A stretch of DNA of 64,000 bases from Polyangiaceae bacterium (GTDB taxonomy: Bacteria > Myxococcota_A > Polyangia > Polyangiales > Polyangiaceae). The stretch lies in contig JAWKRG010000011.1 in NCBI GenBank assembly GCA_041389725.1, positions 311,001 through 375,000 of the forward strand. Reading direction: 5' to 3'. The first letter of the stretch is position 1; each line of letters begins with the position of its first letter. A program made the position numbers and the translations under genes. The notes under the pieces are model-generated. The model made no database searches. It saw only the letters and a list, made by a program, of their open reading frames with translations, and had not been told where the DNA came from. Positions 1 to 11,610 of the stretch are shown in pieces.

Positions 1-2013
<2,013 letters not shown>

Positions 2014-2021
2014 TCGTGCGG

Positions 2022-3833
2022 CTAATACATCGGCACGACTTCGACTACCAGTTGCGGACTAAATGCCGCCGCACCTCGCGCAATACTCGTCGCGACGGGC
2101 GGATGAGCGCTCGCGACCAGGCCGGCTACCACGCCGTGAAGCCAGTCCCGAATCCCCAACGGGGCGGCCTCGAAGTCGCTGACCCTCATCAACACCGCGC
2201 TCTCGCGCTCCTCCACGTCCCAGCGCCCGAAATCCAGGAGCCGCGAGAGCAGCGGCACGCTGCGTCGCAGCAGGTTGCCGACGCATTCTTCGTTGCTCAG
2301 ATGCCCGAACATGGTCGCGAGTTCCCCACTCACACCGTCGTGACCGGCATGCCGACACCAGCTTGCGTCACCTCGTGCAAGATCGCGTGTGACACGCTCC
2401 ACGTAGGCCGACACCAAGTCCAACTCGTACATCACGATGGTTTGCACGGAGTTCTGCACCAGGTCCAGATCCCGATTCGCGCAGACTTCGCTCATCACGG
2501 TGTCGCGGGCGGGGCGGCCGTAGTTGCTCACGACTTTGGCGTCGAGGGAGCGAAAGACCACACCTCGCACGTGGGCGTTTGCGACCAAGCGCTGTGGTGA
2601 GATGCGCATCGACCCGGATGGGCGCGAACTGGGCTGGATTGCGTCGAGGGAGGGCAGCGTCGACGAGTCCGATGAAGTCGCGACCGCCGCTGGGGGTTGT
2701 GACGGGCGAGCGGAGCGCTGGACACTCGAGGCCTGCGCGCCAAGGCCGCTCGACGGTGCGACGGAAGGTTGGCGAGGGAAGGGTGGGGTCGAGTAGCGAG
2801 CGGGGCGAGCGCTCGGCGTGGAGCGATACCGTGACGGTTGGGTCGCATCCGTCCGCGGCGCGGAGGGCGTCGCCAAACTCGCAGGCTCTTCACGGTAGGT
2901 CGGATGGACTCCGCTCGATTCGAGCGTGCGCATGGCGCGGCTGCCAACCAGACGCTCCAGGGCGCGCTCACGCTCATCTTCGCTGACCAGCGCGGCTAGT
3001 TCTGCGGCCAGGTCGGCAGCGGTTTGGTGCCGTTCATCGGGCCGTTTGGCGAGCGCGCGTGCCAGGACGGCGTCCAGTGTGGGGTGATCGGGCCCGCCGT
3101 TCTCCGCCAAGGTCGGCGCCTTGGCGTGGGCGATACGGTAGGCCGTGGCTACCGTCGTCGGCGCATGAAACGGACGGACGCCGGTGAGGAGTTCGTACAC
3201 GACGACGGCGACCGAGAACAAGTCGCTGCGACCGTCGATCTCGCCGAACCCGGCGGCTTGCTCCGGTGACAGATAGTCCGGAGTACCGAACACGATGCCT
3301 GTGCTCGTCCGCGGAGTGGGGCCCGCGGGAGAAAGCAGCTTCGCGATACCGAAGTCCAAGAGCTTCACCACCGGACGTTCGTCGTCGGTTCGGTGGTAGA
3401 AGATGTTCTCTGGTTTGAGATCACGATGAACGACTCCCACACCGTGCGCTGCGCTCAGCGCAGACAGCACGGGAACGGCGGTCGCTAGGGCCGCGGCAAC
3501 GTCCATCTTGCCGAAGCGCGACAACACGCTCGCCGCGCTGCTTCCCTCGAGTAGCTCCATCACGAGGTAGGGGCCCGTTTCACCTTCGCCAGCGTCGAGG
3601 ACGTCGACAATGGCCGGGTGCTGGATCCGGCTTGCCGAGCGGGCTTCCTGAAAGAAGCGCTCGGTCAGGCTGGGATCTCGGGCATGATTTGGGTTGAGCA
3701 ACTTGACTGCCACGTTGCGCCCAATGACCAGGTTCTCCGCGCGAAACACTTCGCTCATCCCGCCCGAACCGATGGGTTCGAGGAGCTTGTACTTCCCCGC
3801 TAGGATGAGGCCACTTGCAGGCTTGCTGAGCAT
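2022..3833 (-). CDS. Ser/Thr protein kinase with C-terminal domain of unknown function
   Basis: Cytoplasmic Hanks-type kinase, 603 residues. The kinase domain covers about residues 13-275: glycine-rich loop IGSGGMSEVF (21-30), ATP-binding lysine in VAVKLL (K44), catalytic loop HRDLKPEN (136-143) and DFG (160-162). All key residues are present, so it should be active. A Pro/Ser/Ala-rich linker (about 285-430) follows. The last ~170 residues form a separate alpha-helical-looking domain with YVERVTRDLARGD and LLDFGRWDVEERE; it loosely resembles the myxobacterial TIGR02265/DUF2378 family, but I cannot confirm this. No membrane segment is visible. The ATG at 3833 is preferred because the frame further upstream would run into the divergent gene at 3876 and has no kinase-like sequence. 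The helicase gene follows 8 bp after the stop. Substrates are unknown. Confidence 0.9.
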   Translation of the reverse strand: MLSKPASGLILAGKYKLLEPIGSGGMSEVFRAENLVIGRNVAVKLLNPNHARDPSLTERFFQEARSASRIQHPAIVDVLDAGEGETGPYLVMELLEGSSAASVLSRFGKMDVAAALATAVPVLSALSAAHGVGVVHRDLKPENIFYHRTDDERPVVKLLDFGIAKLLSPAGPTPRTSTGIVFGTPDYLSPEQAAGFGEIDGRSDLFSVAVVVYELLTGVRPFHAPTTVATAYRIAHAKAPTLAENGGPDHPTLDAVLARALAKRPDERHQTAADLAAELAALVSEDERERALERLVGSRAMRTLESSGVHPTYREEPASLATPSAPRTDATQPSRYRSTPSARPARYSTPPFPRQPSVAPSSGLGAQASSVQRSARPSQPPAAVATSSDSSTLPSLDAIQPSSRPSGSMRISPQRLVANAHVRGVVFRSLDAKVVSNYGRPARDTVMSEVCANRDLDLVQNSVQTIVMYELDLVSAYVERVTRDLARGDASWCRHAGHDGVSGELATMFGHLSNEECVGNLLRRSVPLLSRLLDFGRWDVEERESAVLMRVSDFEAAPLGIRDWLHGVVAGLVASAHPPVATSIARGAAAFSPQLVVEVVPMY

Positions 3834-3875
3834 GGTCGACAGTTCGCGCCGTTCGCGACCCGGTGAGTCAAAGCA

Positions 3876-4940
3876 ATGATGGTACCAGGAAAGCCGCGCG
3901 GCGCGGAGAGGCAAGGTCGCGTGGTTCGGCTGCCCCTGTCCGAGGCCCTGACGGTGCCGCAGCTGTGCGCATGTTGCGGGGCGGATTCTGCCCGGGCCGT
4001 GCGCGTACGACGGGGATCTCTGGACCTGTTCGTTCCCTATTGCGAGGGCTGCCTGGTCCACGCTTCCAGTGGGATGACCCGGGATCTTGCGAGCTTTCTA
4101 GCCAGTGGGCTGCTGGCGCTCACTCTCGCTTTCGCCCTGCCGCTTTGGTTCGAATGGATTCCGTTTTGGCTGCACGTGTGTTGCACGGCGGGGCTTGCGC
4201 TGCTGCCCTTGGTCTTTCGCTATGTTCTGGCGCCTCGACGCTTGGCTCCACACACGACCACGCACTTGGCGGCTTGGTGGCGAAGCGACGGAGCCCTCGC
4301 CTGCACGTTTCCACCATTCGCCGAAGCGCTGGCTCGCGCAAACGGCGTCGAGGTGGAGCTCGCCAGCTTGCGCGAGCCCGGTCCGCGCCGCTCGGTTTGG
4401 TTCGCTCCAGCTCTGGGCCTGTTGCTCGCTCCGGTCAGTCACCGTCTGCACTTTCCGACCGTTCGCGTGGTAAATCTCACCGACGACCGCATCACGGTGC
4501 GAGTGGATGGTCGAGAGGTCTGCAGCGTGGAAGCGACCAGTGCCGAGAGCCCTGCGGCGGGGGCTGAAGTCCGCGTGCCGGCCGGCCGCCGCGAGCTGGC
4601 GGTTTCAGGGCCTCAGGGGCGCGCCGTCATGACTGCGCGCGTGGATGTGCAGGCGGGCGCTCGGCACTTGTTCGCACCCGGGAGTGAGGCGGTGTGTTTC
4701 TGGTTGGAGGAGACCGCCTATGGCCGCGGCGCGCAGGAGGAGCAAGTGGTCCCGCTGACCGGAGCCGCCCGATTCTGGCGCATTCCTGACGCCGTCGATC
4801 TGTGGTTCGTACCTACTCCGCAGGCAGCTCCGGACCGAAGGTCTTCGGGTGGGACTCTGATGGCGCTACGGCAGGCTCCGTGCGCCCGCGCCCCTCGCGC
4901 CGTCCAAGTCGCAGCTGGATTGGCAAGCTCGCGCGAGTGA
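3876..4940 (+). CDS. Two-TM membrane protein with paired-cysteine N-terminus, unknown function
   Basis: Protein of 354 residues that I do not recognise. Near the N-terminus lies a zinc-ribbon-like pair, CACC (about residues 32-35) and CEGC (about 57-60), about 20 residues apart. Two hydrophobic segments follow (about 72-92 and 95-117), then a long soluble C-terminal half containing a beta-rich stretch (RVVNLTDDRITVRVDG) that may form a small beta-sandwich. It begins with two consecutive ATG codons (3876, 3879), either of which could be used. It is divergent from the kinase at 3833 (42 bp between starts) and ends 16 bp before grpE, so it may share a transcript with grpE and dnaK. Possible roles such as a redox- or metal-sensing membrane protein are speculation. 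Confidence 0.75.
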   Translation: MMVPGKPRGAERQGRVVRLPLSEALTVPQLCACCGADSARAVRVRRGSLDLFVPYCEGCLVHASSGMTRDLASFLASGLLALTLAFALPLWFEWIPFWLHVCCTAGLALLPLVFRYVLAPRRLAPHTTTHLAAWWRSDGALACTFPPFAEALARANGVEVELASLREPGPRRSVWFAPALGLLLAPVSHRLHFPTVRVVNLTDDRITVRVDGREVCSVEATSAESPAAGAEVRVPAGRRELAVSGPQGRAVMTARVDVQAGARHLFAPGSEAVCFWLEETAYGRGAQEEQVVPLTGAARFWRIPDAVDLWFVPTPQAAPDRRSSGGTLMALRQAPCARAPRAVQVAAGLASSRE

Positions 4941-4956
4941 CTATAGTAGCGGCGCC

Positions 4957-5562
4957 GTGAACGACGAGATTGACGCTACGGAACATACTGCGGGCTCCGA
5001 GCCGCCGGCCCAGGCTGCGGAAGAGGTGCTGGATACCGAGGCCCAAGAAGTCCCGGATCCCCTCGAAGAGGCCAAGGCCGAGGCCGCTCGGATGCGCGAG
5101 CAACTGTTGCGCACTGCAGCTGACTTCGACAACTTCCGCAAGCGGGCCCGCAAGGAGACGCACGATGCTGAAGTCCACGGGCGAGACGAACTCCTGAGAG
5201 AGCTCTTGCCCGTGTTCGACAATTTGGAACGGGCCAGCCTCCACGCGGAGACCGCGACGGACGTGCAGAGCCTGGCTGATGGCGTGAAGATGGTTTTGCG
5301 CATCTTCTTCGACACCCTCGCCAAACTCGATGTTCAGCGTGTGGAATCCGTTGGCAAGCCCTTCGACCCGAGCTTGCACGAAGCAATCCAGCAGATGGAG
5401 ACGAGCGAATACCCAGCTGGGTCCATCGCTGCGGAAGTGCAGCCAGGCTATCGCTCCGGCGATCGCCTGGTGCGCCCCGCCATGGTGGTGGTGGCGCGAG
5501 CCCCCGCGGCCGCGGCATCCGAACCACCCGCCTCGGGCGCGCCGGAAGAGACCGAAGAGTAG
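4957..5562 (+). CDS. grpE: Nucleotide exchange factor GrpE
   Basis: GrpE, 201 residues, dimeric nucleotide exchange factor that releases ADP from DnaK in the cytoplasm. An acidic disordered N-terminus (residues 1-38) is followed by the long helix with the family signature LLRTAADFDNFRKRARKE (about 50-67) and VFDNLERA (about 86-93). The C-terminal beta-wing region contains GKPFDPSLHEAI and GYRSGDRLVRPAMVVVA, both classic GrpE segments. Start is a GTG at 4957, 16 bp after the previous gene's stop; no upstream in-frame ATG fits better. dnaK follows 114 bp downstream in the same direction. dnaJ is not in the window. No CIRCE element was seen upstream, so heat regulation cannot be assigned from the sequence. 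Confidence 0.97.
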   Translation: MNDEIDATEHTAGSEPPAQAAEEVLDTEAQEVPDPLEEAKAEAARMREQLLRTAADFDNFRKRARKETHDAEVHGRDELLRELLPVFDNLERASLHAETATDVQSLADGVKMVLRIFFDTLAKLDVQRVESVGKPFDPSLHEAIQQMETSEYPAGSIAAEVQPGYRSGDRLVRPAMVVVARAPAAAASEPPASGAPEETEE

Positions 5563-5676
5563 CGCGCTGGTCGTGTGTGCAGCGCTGCGAGCCGGTCTGC
5601 AAATCTACAGTCGGAACCTGACTCCAAACGCGCCTTTCATTCCTCGTCCTGCGGGGTATGCTCCGTGACCTGACAA

Positions 5677-7515
5677 ATGGGGAAGATTATCGGCATCGAC
5701 CTGGGGACGACCAACTCCTGTGTGGCCGTGCTGGAGGGCACGAGCGCTAGCGGTGAACCCGAAGTGCGCGTCGTGCCGAACTCCGAGGGCGCACGCACGA
5801 CGCCCAGCGTCGTGGCTCTCCCACCTTCCGGGGAGCGCTTGGTCGGGCAGGTGGCCAAGCGCCAATCCACGACGAATCCCGAGCGAACCGTCTACGCGGT
5901 GAAGCGCCTCATGGGACGCAAGTTCAGCGACGAAGACGTGGGTCGCCATCGTGACACCACCGCGTATCGCGTCGTGGAGCACGCCAACGGCGACGCCTGG
6001 GTAGCCATCGGCGACAAGCAGATGTCCCCCTCGGAGGTGAGCGCGATGGTGCTCACCAACCTCAAGGAGATTGCCGAAGCATTTTTGGGGGAGCCTGTCA
6101 CCGAGGCCATCATCACGGTTCCCGCGTACTTCGATGACGCCCAGCGCCAGGCCACCAAAGACGCGGGCAAGATCGCCGGTCTCGACGTCAAGCGCATCCT
6201 GAACGAGCCCACTGCCGCATCGCTGGCCTACGGCTTGGACAAGACTCAATCCGAGCGTATTGCGGTCTACGATCTGGGAGGCGGTACGTTCGACATTTCC
6301 ATCCTGGAAATTGCCAGCGGCGTCTTCAACGTGAAGGCTACGGGTGGTGATACCCACCTGGGCGGCGAGGATTTCGACGCACGAATCATCAACAAGCTCG
6401 CCGAGGAGTTCAAAGAAGAGCACGGCATCGATCTCAAGACCGACCGCATGGCGCTACAACGCCTGAAGGAAGCTGCAGAGAAGGCGAAGCACGAGCTTTC
6501 CTCCTCTCTGGAGACGGAAATCAACATTCCGTTCATCGCGACGGGATCTGCCGGCCCACTCCACCTGGAGCGAGCCATGAAGCGCAGTGAGCTCGAGATT
6601 CTGACGCGAGATCTCGTCGATCGGACCATCGACAGCTGCCGCGCCGTGCTGGCGGACGCCAAGGTGGGCCCCGACAAGATCGATCAGGTGGTCATGGTGG
6701 GCGGCATGACGCGCATGCCGTCCGTGCAAAAAGCCGTCAAGGAACTGTTCGGCAAAGATCCCAACAAGGGAGTCAATCCCGACGAGGTCGTGGCGGTGGG
6801 GGCAGCCATCCAGGGAGCGGCGCTGGGCGGGGCGATCGACGAAGTGCTGTTGCTCGACGTGACTCCCCTCGCCATCGGCGTCGAGACCGGTGGCGGGGTT
6901 TTCACTCGCCTCATTCCCCGCAACACCACGGTCCCCACCGAGAAGAGTGAGATCTTCACTACCAGCATGGACAACCAGCCGTTCGTGCCCATTCACGTGC
7001 TGCAGGGCGAGCGCGAGATGGCGGCGGACAACCGCAGTCTTGCCCGCTTCGAGCTGACGGGAATTCCTCCGGCACCGCGCGGCGTTCCGAAGATTCAGGT
7101 TACGTTTCGCATCGACGCGAACGGGATCCTGAGCGTGGAGGCCAAGGATCTGGGCACCGGCAAGAGCCAGGCGATCAACGTCACGCCGACCAGCGGTCTG
7201 AGCCACGACGAGATCGACCGCCTCGTAAACGAGGGCGAGCGCTACAAGGAGTCCGACGAGCTCCGCCGCGACATGGCGGAGATTCGAAACCAGGCCGAGA
7301 CCCTGATCTACACCACGGAGCAGGCGCTCGAGGCCTACGGGGATCTGTTGGAGGTCGAGCGTGTCGCTACCATTCGTGGTGACCTCGAAGCTCTCCAAGG
7401 CGCGCTGAGCGGCGGATCCGACCTCGAAACCGTGCGTGAGGCTTATGCCCGTTTGGAGCACGGCACCTTCGAGATCGCGGAGGCGATGTACGGTGGGGGT
7501 GAGGGCACGACGTGA
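5677..7515 (+). CDS. dnaK: Chaperone DnaK (Hsp70)
   Basis: Hsp70 chaperone, 612 residues (family about 600-640), an ATPase that binds exposed hydrophobic peptides in the cytoplasm. The nucleotide-binding domain shows GIDLGTTNSCVAV (6-18), ILNEPTAASLAYGL (phosphate/connect region), DLGGGTFDISIL (phosphate-2) and VGGMTRMPSVQ (adenosine loop). The substrate-binding domain follows, with LLLDVTPLAIGVETGGG at its start and the LQGEREMAADNRSLA loop. The C-terminal lid is shorter than in E. coli and ends in a Gly-rich GGGEGTT tail. It lies 114 bp after grpE, and a TATGCT hexamer at 5657-5662 might allow separate transcription. Many myxobacteria carry several dnaK paralogues; whether this is the housekeeping copy is not determinable here, but linkage to grpE favours it. 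Confidence 0.98.
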   Translation: MGKIIGIDLGTTNSCVAVLEGTSASGEPEVRVVPNSEGARTTPSVVALPPSGERLVGQVAKRQSTTNPERTVYAVKRLMGRKFSDEDVGRHRDTTAYRVVEHANGDAWVAIGDKQMSPSEVSAMVLTNLKEIAEAFLGEPVTEAIITVPAYFDDAQRQATKDAGKIAGLDVKRILNEPTAASLAYGLDKTQSERIAVYDLGGGTFDISILEIASGVFNVKATGGDTHLGGEDFDARIINKLAEEFKEEHGIDLKTDRMALQRLKEAAEKAKHELSSSLETEINIPFIATGSAGPLHLERAMKRSELEILTRDLVDRTIDSCRAVLADAKVGPDKIDQVVMVGGMTRMPSVQKAVKELFGKDPNKGVNPDEVVAVGAAIQGAALGGAIDEVLLLDVTPLAIGVETGGGVFTRLIPRNTTVPTEKSEIFTTSMDNQPFVPIHVLQGEREMAADNRSLARFELTGIPPAPRGVPKIQVTFRIDANGILSVEAKDLGTGKSQAINVTPTSGLSHDEIDRLVNEGERYKESDELRRDMAEIRNQAETLIYTTEQALEAYGDLLEVERVATIRGDLEALQGALSGGSDLETVREAYARLEHGTFEIAEAMYGGGEGTT

Positions 7516-7601
7516 TGTGCCGTCCGGGCGGCAGACTTGCCGCCGTGTCGGTGCCGCGCCACGTCGTGGGTAGTTTGCGGGGAGTTGGGGGTCACTGACA
7601 A

Positions 7602-10600
7602 GTGGAAAACCTCGGCCGCTACACACTCTTGGACCGGTTGGGGGTTGGCGCCTGGAGTGAGGTATTCAAGGCGAAGAGCTTTGGCGTCGAGGGCTTCGAG
7701 AAGACGATCGTCGTCAAACGACTGACGCCGGAGTTCGCCGCGGACGCCGCTTTCGTGGAGGACTTCGTGCGCGCGGCGAAGAAGGCGATTCGTCTCAGCC
7801 ATGCGAACATCGCCCAAGTGTTCGATCTCGGGCACGAGGTCGGCGATGCGGGGCACAGCTACTTCTTGGCCGGCGAGTTCGTTGCGGGCGTCGATCTGCT
7901 GAGCGTGCTGCGTTCAAAGGTCGGTGCCGATTCGTTGCCGCTGCCCCTGGCGTTGTTCTTGGTCGCGCAAGCCGCCAAGGCGCTGGAGCACGCACATCGA
8001 CGCGTCGACGCCGACGGTCAAACTGGCGTCGTGCATGGTGCTCTCTCGCCCGCCGACGTGCTGCTCAGCTTCGAAGGTGAGGTCAAGCTAACGGACTTTT
8101 GCATCACCGAGGCGGTGCTTCCGCACCTGGCGCGGACGGCGCCCGAGCGCTTGCGCGAGAAGTTGCCGTACCTGAGTCCCGAAGTCTTGCGGCAGGAACC
8201 TGCGACCTCAGCCAGTGACATCTACGCCTTGGGTGCCTTGCTGTTGCGCATGTTGGCCGCCGAACCGCCGCACGTTGCGGAGGATGCCGATGCGCTGCGG
8301 GAGCGAATCGCTTCAGGCGCTCCCGTCGACTTGAGTCGACTGCGCGAGAACCTGGCGCCGGAACTAGCGGAGTTGTTGAAGCGTTGTTTGGAGCCGTCGC
8401 CTGAGCGGCGGGTCGAGTCTGCGGGGCGCTTCTACGAGCAAGTTCTGGCGCTGACCTACGCGCTCGGCGCGCGCTTCGATGACAGTGACCTGGCGGATTG
8501 GCTCGACAATGTGGATCTGCGCGCTCGCCCGGCGACGTTACCGCCCTTGGAAGAGGTTTTCGAAGAGGTAGAGCCCGAGGAACTCGTGCCGTCGTCGCGT
8601 CCACTGGCGGCCGACTTCGAGGAAGCTTCCACCGAGGGGCTACAGACCCTCGGTGAGCTGCCCAGTGAGCGAGAGCTCACCGTACTAGCTGTGGCTTTTC
8701 GTGCCGGGCCCACTCGCGTGGAGGCTGTGCGCATGCGAGCGCGCGCAGTCGCGTTGCGCTACGGAGGACGAGAGCTGGAGTCGGCGTCCGCTGCGATCTA
8801 CTTCGTGTTCGGTCTGGAGCCCGGCGATACCCGCCATCTCGACAATGCAGCCCGTGCCGGGCTGGTCATGCTTCGCGCCATTGGGCCCCTTGCCGAACCC
8901 GCGGCTGCGCTGCGATTCAACACGGCCGTCGTGCACGACGGGGAGCTTGACGACGCCGCGCGGCCGGAGCTCGTGCGGTCGTGTGAGGAACTACCTCCCA
9001 CCCCGGCTGGGGCGCTGTTGGCGACGCGAGCTGCGGCAGAGCGTTTGGGAGAGGCATTTCCCACTCGCCCGGGCCCGAACGCAGAACACGTGTTCCTGGA
9101 GGAACCGAGCCAACCTCAGGGACTCGGGCCGTTCCTGGGGCGCCGTTCCGAGCTGCGCAGCTTGGCCCAAGCGCTGAGTGGTGCGTCGCGTGGCCGGCTT
9201 CACGCCGTTGCGGTGGTTGGCCCTCACGGAATCGGGAAGACCCGGCTGCTCTCTGCCGCGACACGTCGCGTGAGCGCGGCGCGCCTCGACGTCGGCGTCT
9301 ACGTTGCCACCTGTCCGCCGCGGGGGCGCGACGTGCCTTGGAGCGGCGCCACTGCCATGCTGCGCGCCCTGACCGGCGTGCGCGACGGGGACGCTCTGGA
9401 CGGCGTGTTAGGGGTCGAGCCGCGGCTTCGCGCCCTGGGCCTCGTGGACGAGGAAACATCCGCGCTGTTGGCTCTCCTCGGGGCCGGTCCCGCCGCGAGC
9501 CCTCACGCGATCGAAACGGCCTTTGCAAAAGCACTCGCCTCGTTGTGCGCGGAAAGACTTCACGTTCTGGCTTGGGATGATGCCCACGAGCTAGACGCAG
9601 ACAGCACGCGCGCCATCGCTTTCGCCATGGACCGACTCGAACGGTCGCAAGTGGCCGTCGTACTCTTGGGACGGGAGCGGGAACCAGGTGCGTTGTTCAG
9701 CCGCCCGGGGCTGGAGCTACTCGAGCTTGGAGACCTGGAGCGCGAAGACGCATCGAAGCTGGCGGCGCTCCGCCTCGGCGTCGAGACCATTCCGCCGACG
9801 CTGGAGGCGTTCCTGTGGGAACGCGCCGGAGGCCACCCGATGTTCATCGAGGAGCTACTGCGTGAAGCGCTGGCGAGCAAGGCACTCCTCGTGCAACAGG
9901 AACGTGTACAACTCTTCGAGCAGAGCGCTGCGCTGACGGTCCCGCGTTCCCTCAAGATGTTGGTTGCAGACCGCTTGCGGCGCCTGCCCGATGCAGAGCG
10001 TGGATTGCTTGTCGCGGCTGCCATTCTGGAGCCACCGGCGGATCTCGCGGTGGTTGCGGAGCTGGTCGAGCTGCCGGTCGGAGTCGTGCACCACCTAGCC
10101 GACTCCCTCATTCACAAGGAACTCCTGGTCGCTCGTGGCACGACGCACGTCGGCTTTGCGTCCCAGCTGGTACGGGACGTGGTGCTGGCGGACTTCGCGC
10201 GCGACCGCGCGCAAGAGCTCCACGTGCGCGCGGCCGATGCATTGCAGATCGTGCTGGGTGTCCGCACCGAAGAGTTGGCTGCACAGATTGGCCATCACCT
10301 GGCCATGGCGGGCCAGGCGGACCGCGCCGCTGGTTTCTTCGCCACCAGTGGCTTCTATCACGCGGAAGCGCGTCGTCTGGACGTTGCCGCACGCCACCTC
10401 ATGCGCGCGCTGAGCCTGGCGGACTTGTCGGACCGTGGGGCAGAGCAGATCCGCCAATGGGTCGGAGCACTCAGCGAAGCGCTCCACCACGTTCGCGCCG
10501 GCGAAGGCTTGCATGAGCTGGTGCGCCGATTGAGCGGCTGGTTGGTGCTCGACAAGGCCATCGACGGCAGGCTGCGCGGTGCAATCGAGATTGACCTCGC

Positions 10601-11441
10601 GGTCAGCCTCGGCGCGCTGCATCGCTACAAAGAAGCACGTCGCTTGTTGCAGCGGGCTGCAGACTCTGCCGCGGCATGGCCCGAGCTAGCGCGCTCGGCG
10701 CTACTGGTTGACGCGGAGCTCTCGATTCGGCAGGGCGAAATGCGGGATGCCGAAGCAGCGCTGCAGCGCGCGGAAAAGCTTCAGGCCGCCGACGCCATCG
10801 ACGAGCACCGCTTCTGGATCGCCACGGCGCAGACTTGCGCTGGCGCCGGGCGTTTCGATGACGCCATTGCCGCGCTCGACACGGCACGCGACCTCGTCCC
10901 GGAAGAAGACGCCGTTCTCTCGGCAGAGCGTGACAAAGTTCGAGCTCTCGTCGCGGGTTTTCGCGGCGACTGGACGGAGTGTGCTCGCATCTCAGCGCTC
11001 GCTGCAGAAGAGGCTCGTGGTGCGGGCTTGATGCACGAGGCCGCCGTGAATCTGCACAATCAAGGCGACTCGCTGCTCCGCCTGGATGAGCCGGCGCGGG
11101 CCTATGCCGTATTGGGAGCGAGCCGCGCGCTGGCCGAGCAGATCGGCTCGGAGCGCATGGTGAATCTCAATGTGGGAATGATGGCTTTTCTCGATGCGCT
11201 CAAGGGCGACAAGGTCGCGAGCGACGTGCTTCAGCGCAGCATCGTCAAAGCGGACTCGCAGAAATGGGCGTGGGACGTGGTGACGCTTCGCTACTTGCTG
11301 GGGCGACTGCATGCGGCTCGTGGCGATGCCTCTGCGGCTCGTCGCGAGCTGTCGGCTGCCCACAGCCTCGCTTCGAGCGCCGACAACCGGGTGCTGGCTC
11401 AGGACTGCGAGCGCGCGCTAGCTGAGCTCGGCTCGAGCTGA
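7602..11441 (+). CDS. Pseudokinase / cyclase-like / AAA ATPase / TPR multidomain regulator
   Basis: Very large protein, 1279 residues, starting at GTG 7602. Residues 5-280 are a Hanks-type kinase fold with the ATP lysine retained (VVKRL, K39), but the catalytic loop is HGALSPADV (145-153) instead of HRDxxxxN. The catalytic Asp is Ala147, the loop Asn is Asp152, and DFG is DFC (165-167), so phosphotransfer is unlikely. About residues 355-445 resemble a degenerate class III cyclase homology domain (ELTVLAVAF...GLVMLRAIG). An AAA-type ATPase follows, with Walker A GPHGIGKT (540-547) and Walker B LAWDD (656-660). The last ~350 residues are helical TPR-like repeats. The layout is like STAND-type signalling ATPases and PknK-type regulators. 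It follows dnaK by 86 bp. Input and output partners are unknown. Its last 11 codons recur at 12921-12953. Confidence 0.88.
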   Translation: MENLGRYTLLDRLGVGAWSEVFKAKSFGVEGFEKTIVVKRLTPEFAADAAFVEDFVRAAKKAIRLSHANIAQVFDLGHEVGDAGHSYFLAGEFVAGVDLLSVLRSKVGADSLPLPLALFLVAQAAKALEHAHRRVDADGQTGVVHGALSPADVLLSFEGEVKLTDFCITEAVLPHLARTAPERLREKLPYLSPEVLRQEPATSASDIYALGALLLRMLAAEPPHVAEDADALRERIASGAPVDLSRLRENLAPELAELLKRCLEPSPERRVESAGRFYEQVLALTYALGARFDDSDLADWLDNVDLRARPATLPPLEEVFEEVEPEELVPSSRPLAADFEEASTEGLQTLGELPSERELTVLAVAFRAGPTRVEAVRMRARAVALRYGGRELESASAAIYFVFGLEPGDTRHLDNAARAGLVMLRAIGPLAEPAAALRFNTAVVHDGELDDAARPELVRSCEELPPTPAGALLATRAAAERLGEAFPTRPGPNAEHVFLEEPSQPQGLGPFLGRRSELRSLAQALSGASRGRLHAVAVVGPHGIGKTRLLSAATRRVSAARLDVGVYVATCPPRGRDVPWSGATAMLRALTGVRDGDALDGVLGVEPRLRALGLVDEETSALLALLGAGPAASPHAIETAFAKALASLCAERLHVLAWDDAHELDADSTRAIAFAMDRLERSQVAVVLLGREREPGALFSRPGLELLELGDLEREDASKLAALRLGVETIPPTLEAFLWERAGGHPMFIEELLREALASKALLVQQERVQLFEQSAALTVPRSLKMLVADRLRRLPDAERGLLVAAAILEPPADLAVVAELVELPVGVVHHLADSLIHKELLVARGTTHVGFASQLVRDVVLADFARDRAQELHVRAADALQIVLGVRTEELAAQIGHHLAMAGQADRAAGFFATSGFYHAEARRLDVAARHLMRALSLADLSDRGAEQIRQWVGALSEALHHVRAGEGLHELVRRLSGWLVLDKAIDGRLRGAIEIDLAVSLGALHRYKEARRLLQRAADSAAAWPELARSALLVDAELSIRQGEMRDAEAALQRAEKLQAADAIDEHRFWIATAQTCAGAGRFDDAIAALDTARDLVPEEDAVLSAERDKVRALVAGFRGDWTECARISALAAEEARGAGLMHEAAVNLHNQGDSLLRLDEPARAYAVLGASRALAEQIGSERMVNLNVGMMAFLDALKGDKVASDVLQRSIVKADSQKWAWDVVTLRYLLGRLHAARGDASAARRELSAAHSLASSADNRVLAQDCERALAELGSS

Positions 11442-11610
11442 CTCCAGCGTCATAGCGTCCTGGGGTTTGGATCATTGCGATCCGCGCAGCCGGATCCACC
11501 CGATCCGCAGTGATCAGATTGATCAAGGGGAAGCCGAGAGAAATGCAGGAACGAGTCGACTTGAGCCTCGCGGCGATCCCTGGCACGAGGTGTGCACTGG
11601 TGTATCGGTC

